A DNA stretch of 64,000 bases from Acidovorax carolinensis. GTDB lineage: Bacteria > Pseudomonadota > Gammaproteobacteria > Burkholderiales > Burkholderiaceae_C. The translations under genes and the position numbers were made by a program. Below are positions 10,306-19,386 of the stretch, piece after piece (positions within the stretch are counted from its first letter, which is position 1; each line of letters opens with the position of its first letter). The DNA is taken from assembly GCF_002157145.1 (NCBI RefSeq), contig NZ_CP021361.1:2411001-2475000 (forward strand). The letters are read 5' to 3'. The notes under the pieces were generated by a model, which searched no databases, was not told the DNA's origin, and saw only the letters and a list, made by a program, of their open reading frames with translations.

Positions 10306-10442
10306 GGTGGGAGCCTGTCCGACAGGCCAAGGACAAAAGGAAACCGCAAGGGCTGGTGGCTGGGAATCAATGCGGGGTTGCCCGCGTCCGGGCGTATTTT
10401 GCCCGGTGCCTGCGAGTGCAAGCGTGCTATGCCATGGTGGCC

Positions 10443-11492
10443 TCAATGCCGGTGCGTGTGGTGGGCGTCGGGCACATGGGCGTGGGTGTGCGACTGGGGT
10501 GCGTGCTGGTGCCCATGGCTGTGGCTGCCCTGCGGCATCGGGGAGTGGGTGTGGTTGTGGTGCCCGTCGTCGTGGCGGTGTGCGTGCTCGTGCTCCAGGG
10601 CGTCGTGGTCATGCGGGTGCTCGTGCGTTTCGGCCAGGTGCAGCACCACCCCGGCAACCATCAGCAGGCCGCCCACCACGACCAGCCCACCGGCAGTGCG
10701 GTCGCCCATGGCAAACGCCAGCACCGCGCCAATGAAAGGCGCAAACGCAAACACCGAACCCGTGCGCGCGGCACCAAACGCGCGTTGCGCCAGCAGGTAG
10801 CAACGCAGGCTGAGCCCATAGCCCGTGGCGCCCACGGCCACCAGGCCCCAGGCCGCCGCTGCACTGGGCAAGGGCTCGCCAAAGCCCCAGGCCAGCAGCG
10901 CCGTGGCGCTGGCGCCCAGCGCCGCCTTGACCAGCACTACCTGCGCCGGGTCGCGCTCGGCCAGGGCGCGCGACAGCGTGTTGTCTGCCCCCCAGGCCAT
11001 GGTGGCCAGCAACACGGCCAGTAGCCCGGCCAGTTCCACGCCACCGAGGCGCCCCTGGTCCACCACCAGCGCCACGCCACCGGCCAGCAGCAACAGCATT
11101 GCGGCCCACACCCGCCGGTCCATCGTCTCGTGGTACAGCCGCCATGCCAGCAGCGCGGTGAACAGCGCCTCCAGCGTCAGCATCAGCGAAGCGCTGCTGC
11201 CACTGGTGTGCTGCAGACCCCAGGCCAGCGCCACCGGCCCCAGCACCGCACCCAAACCCGCCATGGCCAGCAGGCGGGACGTGTCGGCCCGTCGCAAGCG
11301 TGCCTCTTGCTGCACCGGCTTGCGCAACACCGCCCCCATGCCGGCAGCACCGGCATACAGCAACGCCGCCGTGCTGAAAGCGCCCAGGCCGGCGCCCAAG
11401 TGCTGCACCAGCGGGGTGCTGACGCCAAACAGCACCGCCGCCAGCAGCGCCAGGGCGCCACCGCGCAAGGCAGGTCCATGGATAGGGGGCAC
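10443..11492 (-). CDS. EamA/DMT transporter with histidine-rich tail
   Basis: About 349 aa with ten hydrophobic helices arranged as two EamA repeats, an inner-membrane exporter of the drug/metabolite superfamily. After the last helix (about residue 290) comes a 60-residue cytoplasmic tail in which roughly a third of the residues are His, in HxH patterns (HEHAHRHDDGHH, HSHGHQHAP). Such tails bind Zn, Ni or Co in other transporters, which suggests a metal-linked role with the neighbouring CDF gene. The GTG at 11492 is chosen because AGGAG lies six bases upstream; a TTG at 11495 is also in frame. Confidence 0.85.
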   Translation of the reverse strand: MPPIHGPALRGGALALLAAVLFGVSTPLVQHLGAGLGAFSTAALLYAGAAGMGAVLRKPVQQEARLRRADTSRLLAMAGLGAVLGPVALAWGLQHTSGSSASLMLTLEALFTALLAWRLYHETMDRRVWAAMLLLLAGGVALVVDQGRLGGVELAGLLAVLLATMAWGADNTLSRALAERDPAQVVLVKAALGASATALLAWGFGEPLPSAAAAWGLVAVGATGYGLSLRCYLLAQRAFGAARTGSVFAFAPFIGAVLAFAMGDRTAGGLVVVGGLLMVAGVVLHLAETHEHPHDHDALEHEHAHRHDDGHHNHTHSPMPQGSHSHGHQHAPQSHTHAHVPDAHHTHRH

Positions 11493-11499
11493 CAATTAC

Positions 11500-11550
11500 T
11501 CCTGATTTGATAGCTGTTAGCGCTTATTGCAAAAGCGCTAGAGCCACTTT
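11500..11550. repeat. GCTAGCGCTTT-type hairpin repeat
   Basis: Arms TTAGCGCTT and AAGCGCTAG with a short loop, between yejF and the EamA gene, both on the minus strand. It may attenuate or end yej transcription. Same family as the copies at 137, 18296 and 19293. Confidence 0.7.
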
Positions 11551-11554
11551 TTGC

Positions 11555-13177
11555 TCAAACCGTGGCGCCGGATTCCGGCACCATGGCCGCAGCCACCAGC
11601 CGCTGGGTGTAGGGGTGCTGGGGGGCATCCAGCACCTGGTGCACCGTGCCGCTCTCCAGCACGGCGCCATCCTTCATCACCAGCACGTCGTGCGCCATGG
11701 CGCGGATCACATCCACGTCGTGCGTGATGAGCAGGTAGCTCAGGCCCTTGCTCTTTTGCAGGCGCTGCAAAAGTGATAACACCTGCTGCTGGATGGTGAC
11801 GTCGAGCGCGCTGGTGGGCTCGTCGAGCACCAGCACCTGCGGCTGCACGATGAGCGCGCGCGCAATGGCCAGGCGCTGGCGCTGGCCGCCCGAAAATTCG
11901 TGCGGGTAGCGCGCCAGCAGGCCGGGGTATTGCGCTTCGGTCAGGCCCACCTCATCCAGCGCGGCCTCTACCCGTGCACGCCGCCCGGCAACGCTCAGCG
12001 CCGCCTCATGCACCTTGAGGCCCTCGCCCACGATCTCTTCGACCGTAAGGCGCGGCGAGAGCGAGGAGAACGGGTCCTGGAACACCACCTGCACCTTGCG
12101 GCGCAGCTGCTGGTTGGCGGGCGTGTTGCGGGTGGCGGGTTGCTGCCAGCCCTGCCCAGCCACGGCCAGTTGGCCGCCATAGGGCAGCAGCCCCAGGATG
12201 GCCAGCGCCAGCGTGGACTTGCCCGAGCCCGATTCACCCACCACGCCCAGCGTGCGGCCCGGCAGCAGTTGCAGCGTGGCGCCCTGCACGGCCACGAACT
12301 CGCCTTTTTTGAACCAGCCGCGCACGCCGGGCAAAGGCGTTGGGTAGATCACGCGCACATCCTGCGTCTTCACCACCGGTGCGGTGCCTGCGGGCGCATC
12401 GGCCTCGACCACATCGCGCCGGGGCTGGCTGGCAATCAGGCGGCGGGTGTAGTCGTGTTGCGGGGCGCCAAACACATCGGCAACGCGGCCCTGCTCCACC
12501 AGCACGCCCTGCTCCATCACGGCCACGCGGTCGGCAAAGCGGCGCACGAGGTTCAGGTCGTGGGTGATGAGCAGCACGGCCATGCCGCTTTTGCGCTGCA
12601 GGTCGGACAGCAGGTCAAGAATCTGCCCGCGCAGCGTGACGTCGAGCGCCGTCGTGGGCTCGTCGGCCAGCAGCAGCGCGGGCTCGCTGGCCAGGGCCAT
12701 GGCAATCATGGCGCGCTGGCGCTGGCCGCCACTGAGCTGGTGTGGAAAGCTGTTGGCGCGGCGCCCGGGCTCGGGGATGCCGGTTTTTGCTAGCAGTTCA
12801 ATAGCTGCTTGCGCACATTGGGCGGGGCTCAATGCCTTTTTGAGCGCTAAAACCTCGGCAATCTGCTGGCCAATGGTCATCAACGGGTTGAGCGCCGTCA
12901 TGGGCTCCTGGAACACCATGGCGATGTCGCCGCCGCGAATGCCACGCATCTCACGCTCTGACAATGAGAGCAGATTGCGCCCGCGCAGCATGGCCTGGCC
13001 GCTGATTTTGGCATCACCGGCCAGGCGCAGCAGAGCGAGTGCAGTGATGGTTTTGCCCGAGCCTGATTCACCCACCAGGGCCAGCTTTTCGCCCGGTGCG
13101 ATGCTGAAATTAACGCCACGTACCACCTCCTTGGCGCCAAAGCGCACGGACAGGTCGCACACCTGCAGCAGCGGCAT
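11555..13177 (-). CDS. yejF: Peptide ABC transporter ATPase, double-domain (YejF)
   Basis: A 540-aa fusion of two ABC ATPase domains that powers the YejABEF importer for oligopeptides (and microcin C-type peptides in E. coli). Walker A sites are GESGSGKT near residue 40 and again in the second half; each half has a signature LSGGQRQR / FSGGQRQR and a Walker B ending DEPT. The ATG at 13177 (MPLLQV) starts exactly at the fold. A start at 13276 would overlap the yejE stop and add 33 residues, but these translate the G/C hairpin repeat at 13195-13275, so I take the shorter form. Confidence 0.9.
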   Translation of the reverse strand: MPLLQVCDLSVRFGAKEVVRGVNFSIAPGEKLALVGESGSGKTITALALLRLAGDAKISGQAMLRGRNLLSLSEREMRGIRGGDIAMVFQEPMTALNPLMTIGQQIAEVLALKKALSPAQCAQAAIELLAKTGIPEPGRRANSFPHQLSGGQRQRAMIAMALASEPALLLADEPTTALDVTLRGQILDLLSDLQRKSGMAVLLITHDLNLVRRFADRVAVMEQGVLVEQGRVADVFGAPQHDYTRRLIASQPRRDVVEADAPAGTAPVVKTQDVRVIYPTPLPGVRGWFKKGEFVAVQGATLQLLPGRTLGVVGESGSGKSTLALAILGLLPYGGQLAVAGQGWQQPATRNTPANQQLRRKVQVVFQDPFSSLSPRLTVEEIVGEGLKVHEAALSVAGRRARVEAALDEVGLTEAQYPGLLARYPHEFSGGQRQRLAIARALIVQPQVLVLDEPTSALDVTIQQQVLSLLQRLQKSKGLSYLLITHDVDVIRAMAHDVLVMKDGAVLESGTVHQVLDAPQHPYTQRLVAAAMVPESGATV

Positions 13178-13194
13178 ACTGGCGGCCGAGCCGC

Positions 13195-13275
13195 CGCCGG
13201 GCACGCTTCCGACGGCAGTGAGAGCCCCCTCGGGGGGCAGCGAGGACACGCCAGTGCCGAGCGTGGGGGCCATCA
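13195..13275. repeat. G/C hairpin repeat at the yejE-yejF junction
   Basis: It contains GAGCCCCCTCGGGGGGCAGC, then GCCGAGCGTGGGGGCC, the same two blocks as the copies in the ATPase. It overlaps the yejE stop codon and the possible upstream start of yejF, so it may also affect translation coupling. Confidence 0.7.
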
Positions 13276-14316
13276 TCGGTCGGCCTTTCGGGGGTCGAGC
13301 GCATCGCGCAGCGCATCGCCCATAAAGGTCAGCAGCAGCAGCGTAACCACCAGCACGCCGAAGGTGGACAGCGAAATCCACCACGCGTCGATGCTGTTCT
13401 TGCCCTGCGAGAGCAATTCGCCCAGGCTGGGCGTGCCCGGCGGCACGCCCAGGCCCAGAAAGTCGAGCGAGGTCAGCGCCAGGATGGCCGCACTCATGCG
13501 AAACGGCAAAAAGGTAACCACCGGCGTCAGGCTGTTGGGCAGGATGTGGCGCCAGATGATCTGTGCGTTGCCCACGCCCAGCGCGCGTGCGGCCTTCACA
13601 TAGTCGAGCTGGCGGTTGCGCAGGAATTCGGCGCGCACGTAGTCGCTCAACCCCATCCAGCCGAACAGGCTGAGCAGAATCAGCAGCAGCGAGATGCTGG
13701 GCGCAAACACCGCGCTGAAGATGATGAGCAAATACAGCTCGGGCATGGAGCCCCAGATTTCGATGAAGCGCTGAAACGCCAGATCGGTCTTGCCGCCAAA
13801 AAAGCCCTGGATGGCCCCCGTGACCACACCGAGCACCACGCCCGTGACGGTGAGCGCCAGCGCGAACAGCACGCTTACGCGAAAGCCGTAGATGAGCTGC
13901 GCCAGCAGGTCGCGCCCCCGGTCGTCCGTGCCCAGCCAGTTGTCGCCCGTGGGCGCCGAGGGGTTGGGCGACTTCGCGAAGTAGTTGAGCGTGTTGGGGC
14001 CGTAGGGGTTCACGGTGTAAAGCGCCCAGTTGTCGCCCTGCGTGATGCGCTCGCGAATGAAGGGGTCGAGGTAGTCGGTGGACGTCTCGAAGTCGCCGCC
14101 GAAAGTCTTCTCAGGGTAGTCCTTGAGCATGGGGAAGTAGGTCTGCCCCTCGTAGCGCACGATGAGCGGCCGGTCGTTGCTGACCAGCTCGGCGCACAGG
14201 CTCACGGCCACCAGCAGGCAAAAAATCACCAGGCTCCAGTAGCCCAGGCGGTTGCGCTTGAAACGCAGCCAGGCGCGGCGGGAGGGCGACAACGACGGCG
14301 GCGCCGACGCCACCAC
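13273..14316 (-). CDS. yejE: Peptide ABC transporter permease (YejE)
   Basis: About 347 aa, close to E. coli YejE (341 aa). One N-terminal helix near residues 25-45 is followed by a periplasmic loop (FPMLKDYPEKTFGGDFET) and five C-terminal helices. The EAA motif that docks with the ATPase reads AARALGVGNAQIIWRHILPN. No ATG fits the N-terminus; the paired GTG codons at 14316/14313 (VVASAPP) are the best start, since further upstream the frame translates a repeat. This start is uncertain by a few codons. Confidence 0.85.
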   Translation of the reverse strand: MVASAPPSLSPSRRAWLRFKRNRLGYWSLVIFCLLVAVSLCAELVSNDRPLIVRYEGQTYFPMLKDYPEKTFGGDFETSTDYLDPFIRERITQGDNWALYTVNPYGPNTLNYFAKSPNPSAPTGDNWLGTDDRGRDLLAQLIYGFRVSVLFALALTVTGVVLGVVTGAIQGFFGGKTDLAFQRFIEIWGSMPELYLLIIFSAVFAPSISLLLILLSLFGWMGLSDYVRAEFLRNRQLDYVKAARALGVGNAQIIWRHILPNSLTPVVTFLPFRMSAAILALTSLDFLGLGVPPGTPSLGELLSQGKNSIDAWWISLSTFGVLVVTLLLLTFMGDALRDALDPRKADR

Positions 14317-14340
14317 AGCGCCATCGCCAGAGCCACCGCG

Positions 14341-14411
14341 GATCGGGCTTTGCCCGGCCGCCAGTGGCGTCCCCCTTCGGGGGAAGGCGGCCCTCGGCCG
14401 ACGCAGGGGGG
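14341..14411. repeat. G/C hairpin repeat at the yejB-yejE junction
   Basis: CCCCCTTCGGGGGAAGGCGGCC is here split by its loop, followed by GACGCAGGGGGG. It is a relative of the copies at 13195 and 15495 and fills nearly the whole gap between the two permease genes. Confidence 0.6.
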
Positions 14412-15443
14412 TTAATCGAATTTGACACGCGGGTCCACCCACACATAGCAAAGATCGCTGACGAGCTTGGTCACCAGCCCGATCAGCGTGAAGAGGTACA
14501 GCGTGCCCAGCACCACGGGATAGTCGCGCCGTATCACGCTTTCGTAGCTCAGCAGGCCCAGGCCGTCGAGCGAGAACAGCGTCTCGATGAGCAGCGAGCC
14601 CGCGAAGAACGCGCCGATGAAAGCCGCCGGAAAGCCCGTGATGATGGGAATCAGCGCGTTGCGGAACACATGCTTCCACAGCACCTGGCGCTCGCTCAGG
14701 CCCTTGGCGCGCGCCGTCAGCACATACTGCTTGCGGATTTCTTCCAGAAAGGCGTTCTTGGTCAGCATGGCCGTCACGGCAAAGCTCCCCAGCACCATGG
14801 CGATGATGGGCAAGGTGATGTGCCAGAGGTAATCCACGATGCGCGCGCCCCAGCTCAGTTCTTCCCAGTTCGACGAGGTGAGCCCGCGCAGCGGGAACCA
14901 CTGCAGCTGCCCGCCAAAGATGACCAGCAGCGCCACGCCCAGCACAAAGCCCGGAATCGCATAACCCACCAGGATGAGCAGCGTGGTCACCAGATCAAAG
15001 CGCGAACCGGCGCGCACGGCCTTGGCCACGCCCAGCGGCACGGCCACCAGGTAGCTGATGAAAAAGGTCCACAGCCCCAGGCTGATGGAGACGGGCAGTT
15101 TCTCCACCACGAGCTGCCACACGTCCTTGTTTTGAAAGAAGCTCTTGCCCAGGTCAAACCGTGCGAACTGCCCCAGCATCTGGATAAAGCGCTCGTGGGC
15201 AGGCTTGTCGAAGCCGTAGAGGGCCTTGATCTGCTCCAGCCGCTTGGGGTCCACGCCCTGCGCGCCGCGGTAGGCCAGGCCACCGCCTTCAGCACCACCC
15301 CCGCCCGCACCAGCCTTGGCCTCGGCCATGTACTGCTCCACCGGGCCGCCGGGCACGAACTGGATCACCACAAAGGTCAGCAACAACACGCCCAGCAGCG
15401 TGGGCAGCATGAGCAGGATGCGTTTGAGGATGTAGGCAAACAT
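14412..15443 (-). CDS. yejB: Peptide ABC transporter permease (YejB)
   Basis: A 343-aa inner-membrane permease. It opens with the classical type I peptide permease segment (MFAYILKRILLMLPTLLGV) and has six helices. A glycine-rich insert (AGAGGGGAEGGG) is at residues 44-56, then YRGAQGVDPKRLEQIKALYGFD. The EAA docking loop reads TARAKGLSERQVLWKHVFRN. It pairs with YejE in the membrane. The 119-bp gap to yejA holds another G/C hairpin repeat. Confidence 0.93.
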   Translation of the reverse strand: MFAYILKRILLMLPTLLGVLLLTFVVIQFVPGGPVEQYMAEAKAGAGGGGAEGGGLAYRGAQGVDPKRLEQIKALYGFDKPAHERFIQMLGQFARFDLGKSFFQNKDVWQLVVEKLPVSISLGLWTFFISYLVAVPLGVAKAVRAGSRFDLVTTLLILVGYAIPGFVLGVALLVIFGGQLQWFPLRGLTSSNWEELSWGARIVDYLWHITLPIIAMVLGSFAVTAMLTKNAFLEEIRKQYVLTARAKGLSERQVLWKHVFRNALIPIITGFPAAFIGAFFAGSLLIETLFSLDGLGLLSYESVIRRDYPVVLGTLYLFTLIGLVTKLVSDLCYVWVDPRVKFD

Positions 15444-15479
15444 ATGGATGAATCAACCCATGCTTCTTACCGCAGGGCG

Positions 15480-15562
15480 GCGGGCCGCCGCGCCGGGCCG
15501 CCCCAAGCAAGGCCAGCCCCCTTGGGGGGCAGCGACCCGTGTAACGGCGGAGCGTGCGGGCC
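15480..15562. repeat. G/C hairpin repeat between yejA and yejB
   Basis: AAGGCCAGCCCCC, TT, GGGGGGCAGCGAC, then GCGGAGCGTGCGGGCC, ending at the yejA stop. It is the closest chromosomal match to the ATPase copies. As a strong hairpin inside an operon it could lower expression of the downstream permease genes relative to the binding protein. Confidence 0.7.
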
Positions 15563-17362
15563 TCATTTTTTTGCCCACCAGGTGTCGATGACCCAGCCTT
15601 CGCCGCTGGAATAAGGCGGCACGGTGGCGGGCCTGGCCAGCCGCCAGGCGTTGTAGGCCATGCGGTGGGTGGCAGCCGCCCACTGGGGCACAAGATAGTG
15701 GCTGTGCGCAATGATGCGCTCCAGCGCATGGCAGGCCGGCAGCAGTTGCGCCTCGGTCTTGGCCGAGGTCATGGCGGTGATCAGCGCATCGACGGCCGGG
15801 TTCTTCACGCCCGGAAAGTTGCCCGAGTCCTCCGTGTCCGCGGCCTTGCTGCCGAACATGTCGGCAAACTCCTGGCCCGGGTTGTTGGTGCCCTGGTAGG
15901 CCAGCGAGGTGATGTCAAAGTCAAACTTCTGCAGGCGCTGCTGGTACAGCGCAAAGTCCACCGAGCGAAAACGCAGCGTGATGCCCAGCTTTTCAAGGCT
16001 GCGCATCCAGGGCGTGATGGTGCGCACGCCGCCCTCGTTGCTGTCCATGTATTCCAGCACCATGGCCTGCCCTTCGCTGTTGCGCAGGGCACCATCGCGC
16101 ACTTCCCAGCCCGCTTCTTTCAACAACTGTTGTGCGCGGCGCAGATTGGCGCGCAGCGACGAATCGCCGTCGGTGCGCGGTGGCACCGTCATGGGGCCAA
16201 AGGCCGCAGCCGGGATGTCTTTGCGAAACGGCTCCATCAGCGCCAGTTCTTCGGGGGATGGCGTGCCGCGTGTCTCGCAGGCGGTGTTGCCAAACAGGCC
16301 GTTCACCCGCTGGTAGGCGCCGTAAAACATCTGGCGGTTCATCCACTCGTAGTCGATTGCCAGCCCCAGCGCCTCGCGCACGCGCACATCCCGCAGCAGG
16401 GGGCGGCGGGTGTTGAGCACATAGCTCTGAAAGCCCGAAGGCAGCTTGTGCGCGAATTCTCCCTTGACCAATTCACCGGTATTGAACTTCTTGCCGTTCA
16501 CGCGCCGGGCCCAGTCACCCGCGCTGAAAAAGCGCATCAGGTCGAACTCGCCGGCCTTGAGCGCTTCGAGCCGCGCGGTGGCGTCCTTGTAGATCTTGAC
16601 GGTGATGCGATCAAAGTTGGCCGTGCCCTTGCGCACGTTCAGGTCACGCGCCCAATACTGCGGGTCACGCACATAGGTGATGTCCTTGCCAAAGCGCACG
16701 GGGCCGATTTTGTAGGGCCCACTGCCGATGGGAATGTCCATCACCACCTGGTCAAAGGACTTGGGCTGGCCGCCCTCCACGCCCCAGTCGCGGCTGAACA
16801 CCGGCAGACCGCCCACGGTGATCGGCAGCTCGCGGTTGGGCTGCTTGAAACGGTAGCGCACCGTGCGGTCGTTCAGCACGTCGACACCCGCCACATCGAT
16901 CAGCGTGGTCTTGTAGGCCGGCGATGTGAAGGGGCCCACCAGCGTGTCGTAGCTGTGCTTCACATCCTGCGCCAGCACGGGCTTGCCGTTGTGAAAGCGC
17001 GCCTCGGGCCGCAGGCGGAAGGTGGCAGAGAGGCCGTCTGGCGCCACCTCCACATCCTCGGCCAGCAGACCGTAGCCGGTGGCGGTTTCGTCCATGGAGC
17101 CGACCAGCAGCGAGTCGAACATCAGCGCCGACAGGTACGCCGGTGCATTGCCCTTGATGGTGAACGGGTTGTACTTGTCAAACGTGGAGGTGCGCAGGTT
17201 GCTCACCAGCCGCAGCTCACCGCCTTTGGGGGCATCGGGATTCACGTAGCTGAAATGCGTGAACCCGGCGGGGTAGCGCGGCGCGCCCCACAACGCATAC
17301 GCATGCGCGGCCCAGGCGGGCACAGCGCACATCCACAGCGAAAAAATCAGCCAAAACCGCAT
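15563..17362 (-). CDS. yejA: Periplasmic peptide-binding protein (YejA)
   Basis: A 599-aa solute-binding protein of the SBP_bac_5 (OppA/DppA) cluster. The first 20 residues form a Sec signal ([21 protein letters not shown]) with cleavage likely after AWA. The mature part begins [20 protein letters not shown], typical of YejA, and carries the lobe-1 motif ([20 protein letters not shown]). It delivers peptides to YejBEF. The ATG at 17362 puts the signal peptide at the very N-terminus; it is the first gene of the operon and is divergent from fabI with 114 bp between them. Confidence 0.93.
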   Translation of the reverse strand: MRFWLIFSLWMCAVPAWAAHAYALWGAPRYPAGFTHFSYVNPDAPKGGELRLVSNLRTSTFDKYNPFTIKGNAPAYLSALMFDSLLVGSMDETATGYGLLAEDVEVAPDGLSATFRLRPEARFHNGKPVLAQDVKHSYDTLVGPFTSPAYKTTLIDVAGVDVLNDRTVRYRFKQPNRELPITVGGLPVFSRDWGVEGGQPKSFDQVVMDIPIGSGPYKIGPVRFGKDITYVRDPQYWARDLNVRKGTANFDRITVKIYKDATARLEALKAGEFDLMRFFSAGDWARRVNGKKFNTGELVKGEFAHKLPSGFQSYVLNTRRPLLRDVRVREALGLAIDYEWMNRQMFYGAYQRVNGLFGNTACETRGTPSPEELALMEPFRKDIPAAAFGPMTVPPRTDGDSSLRANLRRAQQLLKEAGWEVRDGALRNSEGQAMVLEYMDSNEGGVRTITPWMRSLEKLGITLRFRSVDFALYQQRLQKFDFDITSLAYQGTNNPGQEFADMFGSKAADTEDSGNFPGVKNPAVDALITAMTSAKTEAQLLPACHALERIIAHSHYLVPQWAAATHRMAYNAWRLARPATVPPYSSGEGWVIDTWWAKK

Positions 17363-17476
17363 GCGACAATTCTGCACTACGTCGGCGGGGCCTTTGCGCA
17401 GACTGCGGAGATGCCCTCCGCAGTCGGGCCGTCCACGCCGCACTCCCCTTACCCCGCATTCCACAGGAGAACAACC

Positions 17477-18277
17477 ATGGGTTTTCTGACCGGCAAAAAG
17501 CTGCTCATCACGGGCGTACTGTCCAACCGCTCCATCGCTTACGGCATTGCCAAGGCCTGCCACAAACAGGGCGCCGAGCTGGCTTTCAGCTACGTGGGCG
17601 AGCGCTTCAAGGACCGCATCACCGACTTTGCCGCCGAGTTCGACTCCAAGCTGATTTTTGATTGCGACGTGGGCAGCGACGAGCAGATCGAGCGCATGTT
17701 TGCCGACCTGTCCCAGGTGTGGCCGAAGTTTGACGGCTTCGTGCACGCCATCGGCTTTGCGCCGCGTGAAGCGATTGCCGGCAACTTTTTGGAAGGCCTT
17801 TCGCGCGAAGGTTTCCGCATTGCGCACGACATCAGCGCCTACAGCTTCCCGGCCATGGCAAAGGCCGCCCTGCCCCACCTGAACGACAAGTCGTCGCTGC
17901 TGACGCTGTCGTACCTGGGCGCGCTGCGTTCCATCCCCAACTACAACACCATGGGCCTGGCCAAGGCCAGCCTGGAAGCCAGCGTGCGCTACCTGGCCGA
18001 AGCCGTGGGCCGCACCGAAGATGGCCGCAGCATCCGTGCCAACGGCATCAGCGCCGGCCCCATCAAGACACTGGCCGCCAGCGGCATCAAAGATTTTGGC
18101 AAGCTGCTGGGCCGCGTGGCCGATGCCGCGCCCCTGCGCCGCAACGTGACGATTGAAGACGTGGGCAATGTGGCGGCCTTCCTGCTGTCCGACCTGGCCA
18201 GCGGTGTGACCGCCGAAATCACTTACGTGGACGGCGGCTTCAGCCAGACGGCGGGCCTCTCCGCCGACCAGGTCTGA
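17477..18277 (+). CDS. fabI: Enoyl-[acyl-carrier-protein] reductase (NADH), FabI
   Basis: A 266-aa SDR enzyme that reduces the trans-2-enoyl-ACP double bond in the last step of each fatty acid elongation cycle. The N-terminal cofactor motif is [15 protein letters not shown] (residues 11-25). Catalytic residues fall at Tyr146, Tyr156 and Lys163 (SYLGA ... YNTMGLAK), the same numbering as E. coli FabI. Gly93 is present, the residue whose change to Val gives triclosan resistance in E. coli, so susceptibility is expected. AGGAG lies 8 bases before the ATG. Confidence 0.97.
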   Translation: MGFLTGKKLLITGVLSNRSIAYGIAKACHKQGAELAFSYVGERFKDRITDFAAEFDSKLIFDCDVGSDEQIERMFADLSQVWPKFDGFVHAIGFAPREAIAGNFLEGLSREGFRIAHDISAYSFPAMAKAALPHLNDKSSLLTLSYLGALRSIPNYNTMGLAKASLEASVRYLAEAVGRTEDGRSIRANGISAGPIKTLAASGIKDFGKLLGRVADAAPLRRNVTIEDVGNVAAFLLSDLASGVTAEITYVDGGFSQTAGLSADQV

Positions 18278-18295
18278 GCACCGCCTTCTGGCGAT

Positions 18296-18346
18296 TTTTG
18301 ATGAAATTGGCTGCTAGCGCTTACAAATAAAGCGCTAGCAGCTACA
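18296..18346. repeat. GCTAGCGCTTT-type hairpin repeat / likely terminator
   Basis: Arms GGCTGCTAGCGCTTA and AAAGCGCTAGCAGCT around a short loop, 20 bp after the fabI stop. It is placed to end fabI and lies 15 bp before the ligase start, so it may separate the two genes' transcription. Confidence 0.75.
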
Positions 18347-18360
18347 CAATCAATAGCACC

Positions 18361-19221
18361 ATGCACCGCAGAAGCTGCCTCGCCCTGCTGGCGCTCGCCG
18401 CCCTTCCGGCCCTGCCCACACAGGCTGCGCTGGCGGCAGACGCCCCGGCCCTGCTGCTGGCGCAGGTCTACCGACCCGGTCTGCCGCTGCAGGATTACTG
18501 GGTGAGCGAGAAATACGATGGCGTGCGTGGCTTCTGGGACGGCCGCACGCTGCGCACCCGTGGCGGCGAAACCGTGGCGGCGCCCGCCTGGTTCACCGCC
18601 GGCTGGCCCGAGGTGCCGATGGACGGGGAGCTGTGGGCCGGGCGCGGGCGCTTCAGCCACGCCCAGTCCACCGCGCGCCAACAACAGCCCGACGACGCGG
18701 CCTGGCGCCTGATGCGCTTCATGGTGTTTGACCTGCCCGGCGACAAAGGCACGTTCGACCAACGCCTGCCCGCCCTGAACGCCCTCGTGGAGGGACTGGG
18801 CCAGCCCTGGGTGCAGGCCGTGCCGCAAAAGCGCATCGCCAGCGACGCGGCGCTGCAGGCACTGCTGCACCGCACGGTGCGCGCCGGGGGTGAAGGGCTC
18901 ATGCTGCACCGGGGCGCATCGCTGTACCGAGCAGGCCGCAGCGACGACCTCATCAAGGTCAAGACGCACGAGGATACCGAGGCCCGCGTGGTGGCCCACC
19001 TGCCCGGCAAGGGCCGCCATGCGGGACGCATGGGCGCGCTGCTGGTGGAGATGCCCTCGGGCCAGCGTTTCCGGCTGGGCGCGGGCTTCAGCGATGCCGA
19101 CCGCGAACGCCCGCCGCCCGTGGGCAGCTGGGTGACCTACCGCTTTCGCGGCACCCACGACGGCGGCCTGCCGCGCTTCGCCAGTTTTGAGCGGGTGCGC
19201 GAGGAGATGCCGGCAAGGTGA
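18361..19221 (+). CDS. Periplasmic ATP-dependent DNA ligase (Lig E type)
   Basis: A minimal 286-aa ATP-dependent ligase with a Sec signal peptide (residues 1-26, cleavage near LAADA). Motif I is EKYDGVRG with Lys51 as the AMP-accepting residue; motif III is near FMVFDLP, motif IV EGLMLH, motif V LIKVKTHED. A short OB-fold follows with no extra DNA-binding domain. Lig E enzymes are linked in the literature to extracellular DNA and natural competence in Neisseria and Vibrio; no competence gene is in this window, so the role here is inferred. Start at the ATG 15 bp after the hairpin. Confidence 0.88.
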   Translation: MHRRSCLALLALAALPALPTQAALAADAPALLLAQVYRPGLPLQDYWVSEKYDGVRGFWDGRTLRTRGGETVAAPAWFTAGWPEVPMDGELWAGRGRFSHAQSTARQQQPDDAAWRLMRFMVFDLPGDKGTFDQRLPALNALVEGLGQPWVQAVPQKRIASDAALQALLHRTVRAGGEGLMLHRGASLYRAGRSDDLIKVKTHEDTEARVVAHLPGKGRHAGRMGALLVEMPSGQRFRLGAGFSDADRERPPPVGSWVTYRFRGTHDGGLPRFASFERVREEMPAR

Positions 19222-19292
19222 AGCCAGCATGTAAGCAGGCTACGCTGTCGCCGTAACGCAAGGCCACGGGGTGATGGCATCAACGCACTGAT

Positions 19293-19350
19293 TCACTATC
19301 AAAAAAGGAGCTACTAGCGCTTATCCATCAAGCGCTAGCGGCCTATTTGG
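19293..19350. repeat. GCTAGCGCTTT-type hairpin repeat / bidirectional terminator
   Basis: Arms CTACTAGCGCTTAT and AAGCGCTAGCGGCC lie between the convergent ligase and decarboxylase genes. An A run precedes it. It is well placed to end both transcripts. Confidence 0.75.
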
Positions 19351-19386
19351 CAGTCAATCCGGCAACCACCCAGGTCGTCGGAGCCG

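Noticed and set aside
15554..17476. Long plus-strand extension upstream of FabI
   Set aside because: It is antisense to yejA; the FabI fold begins exactly at 17477 with an RBS.
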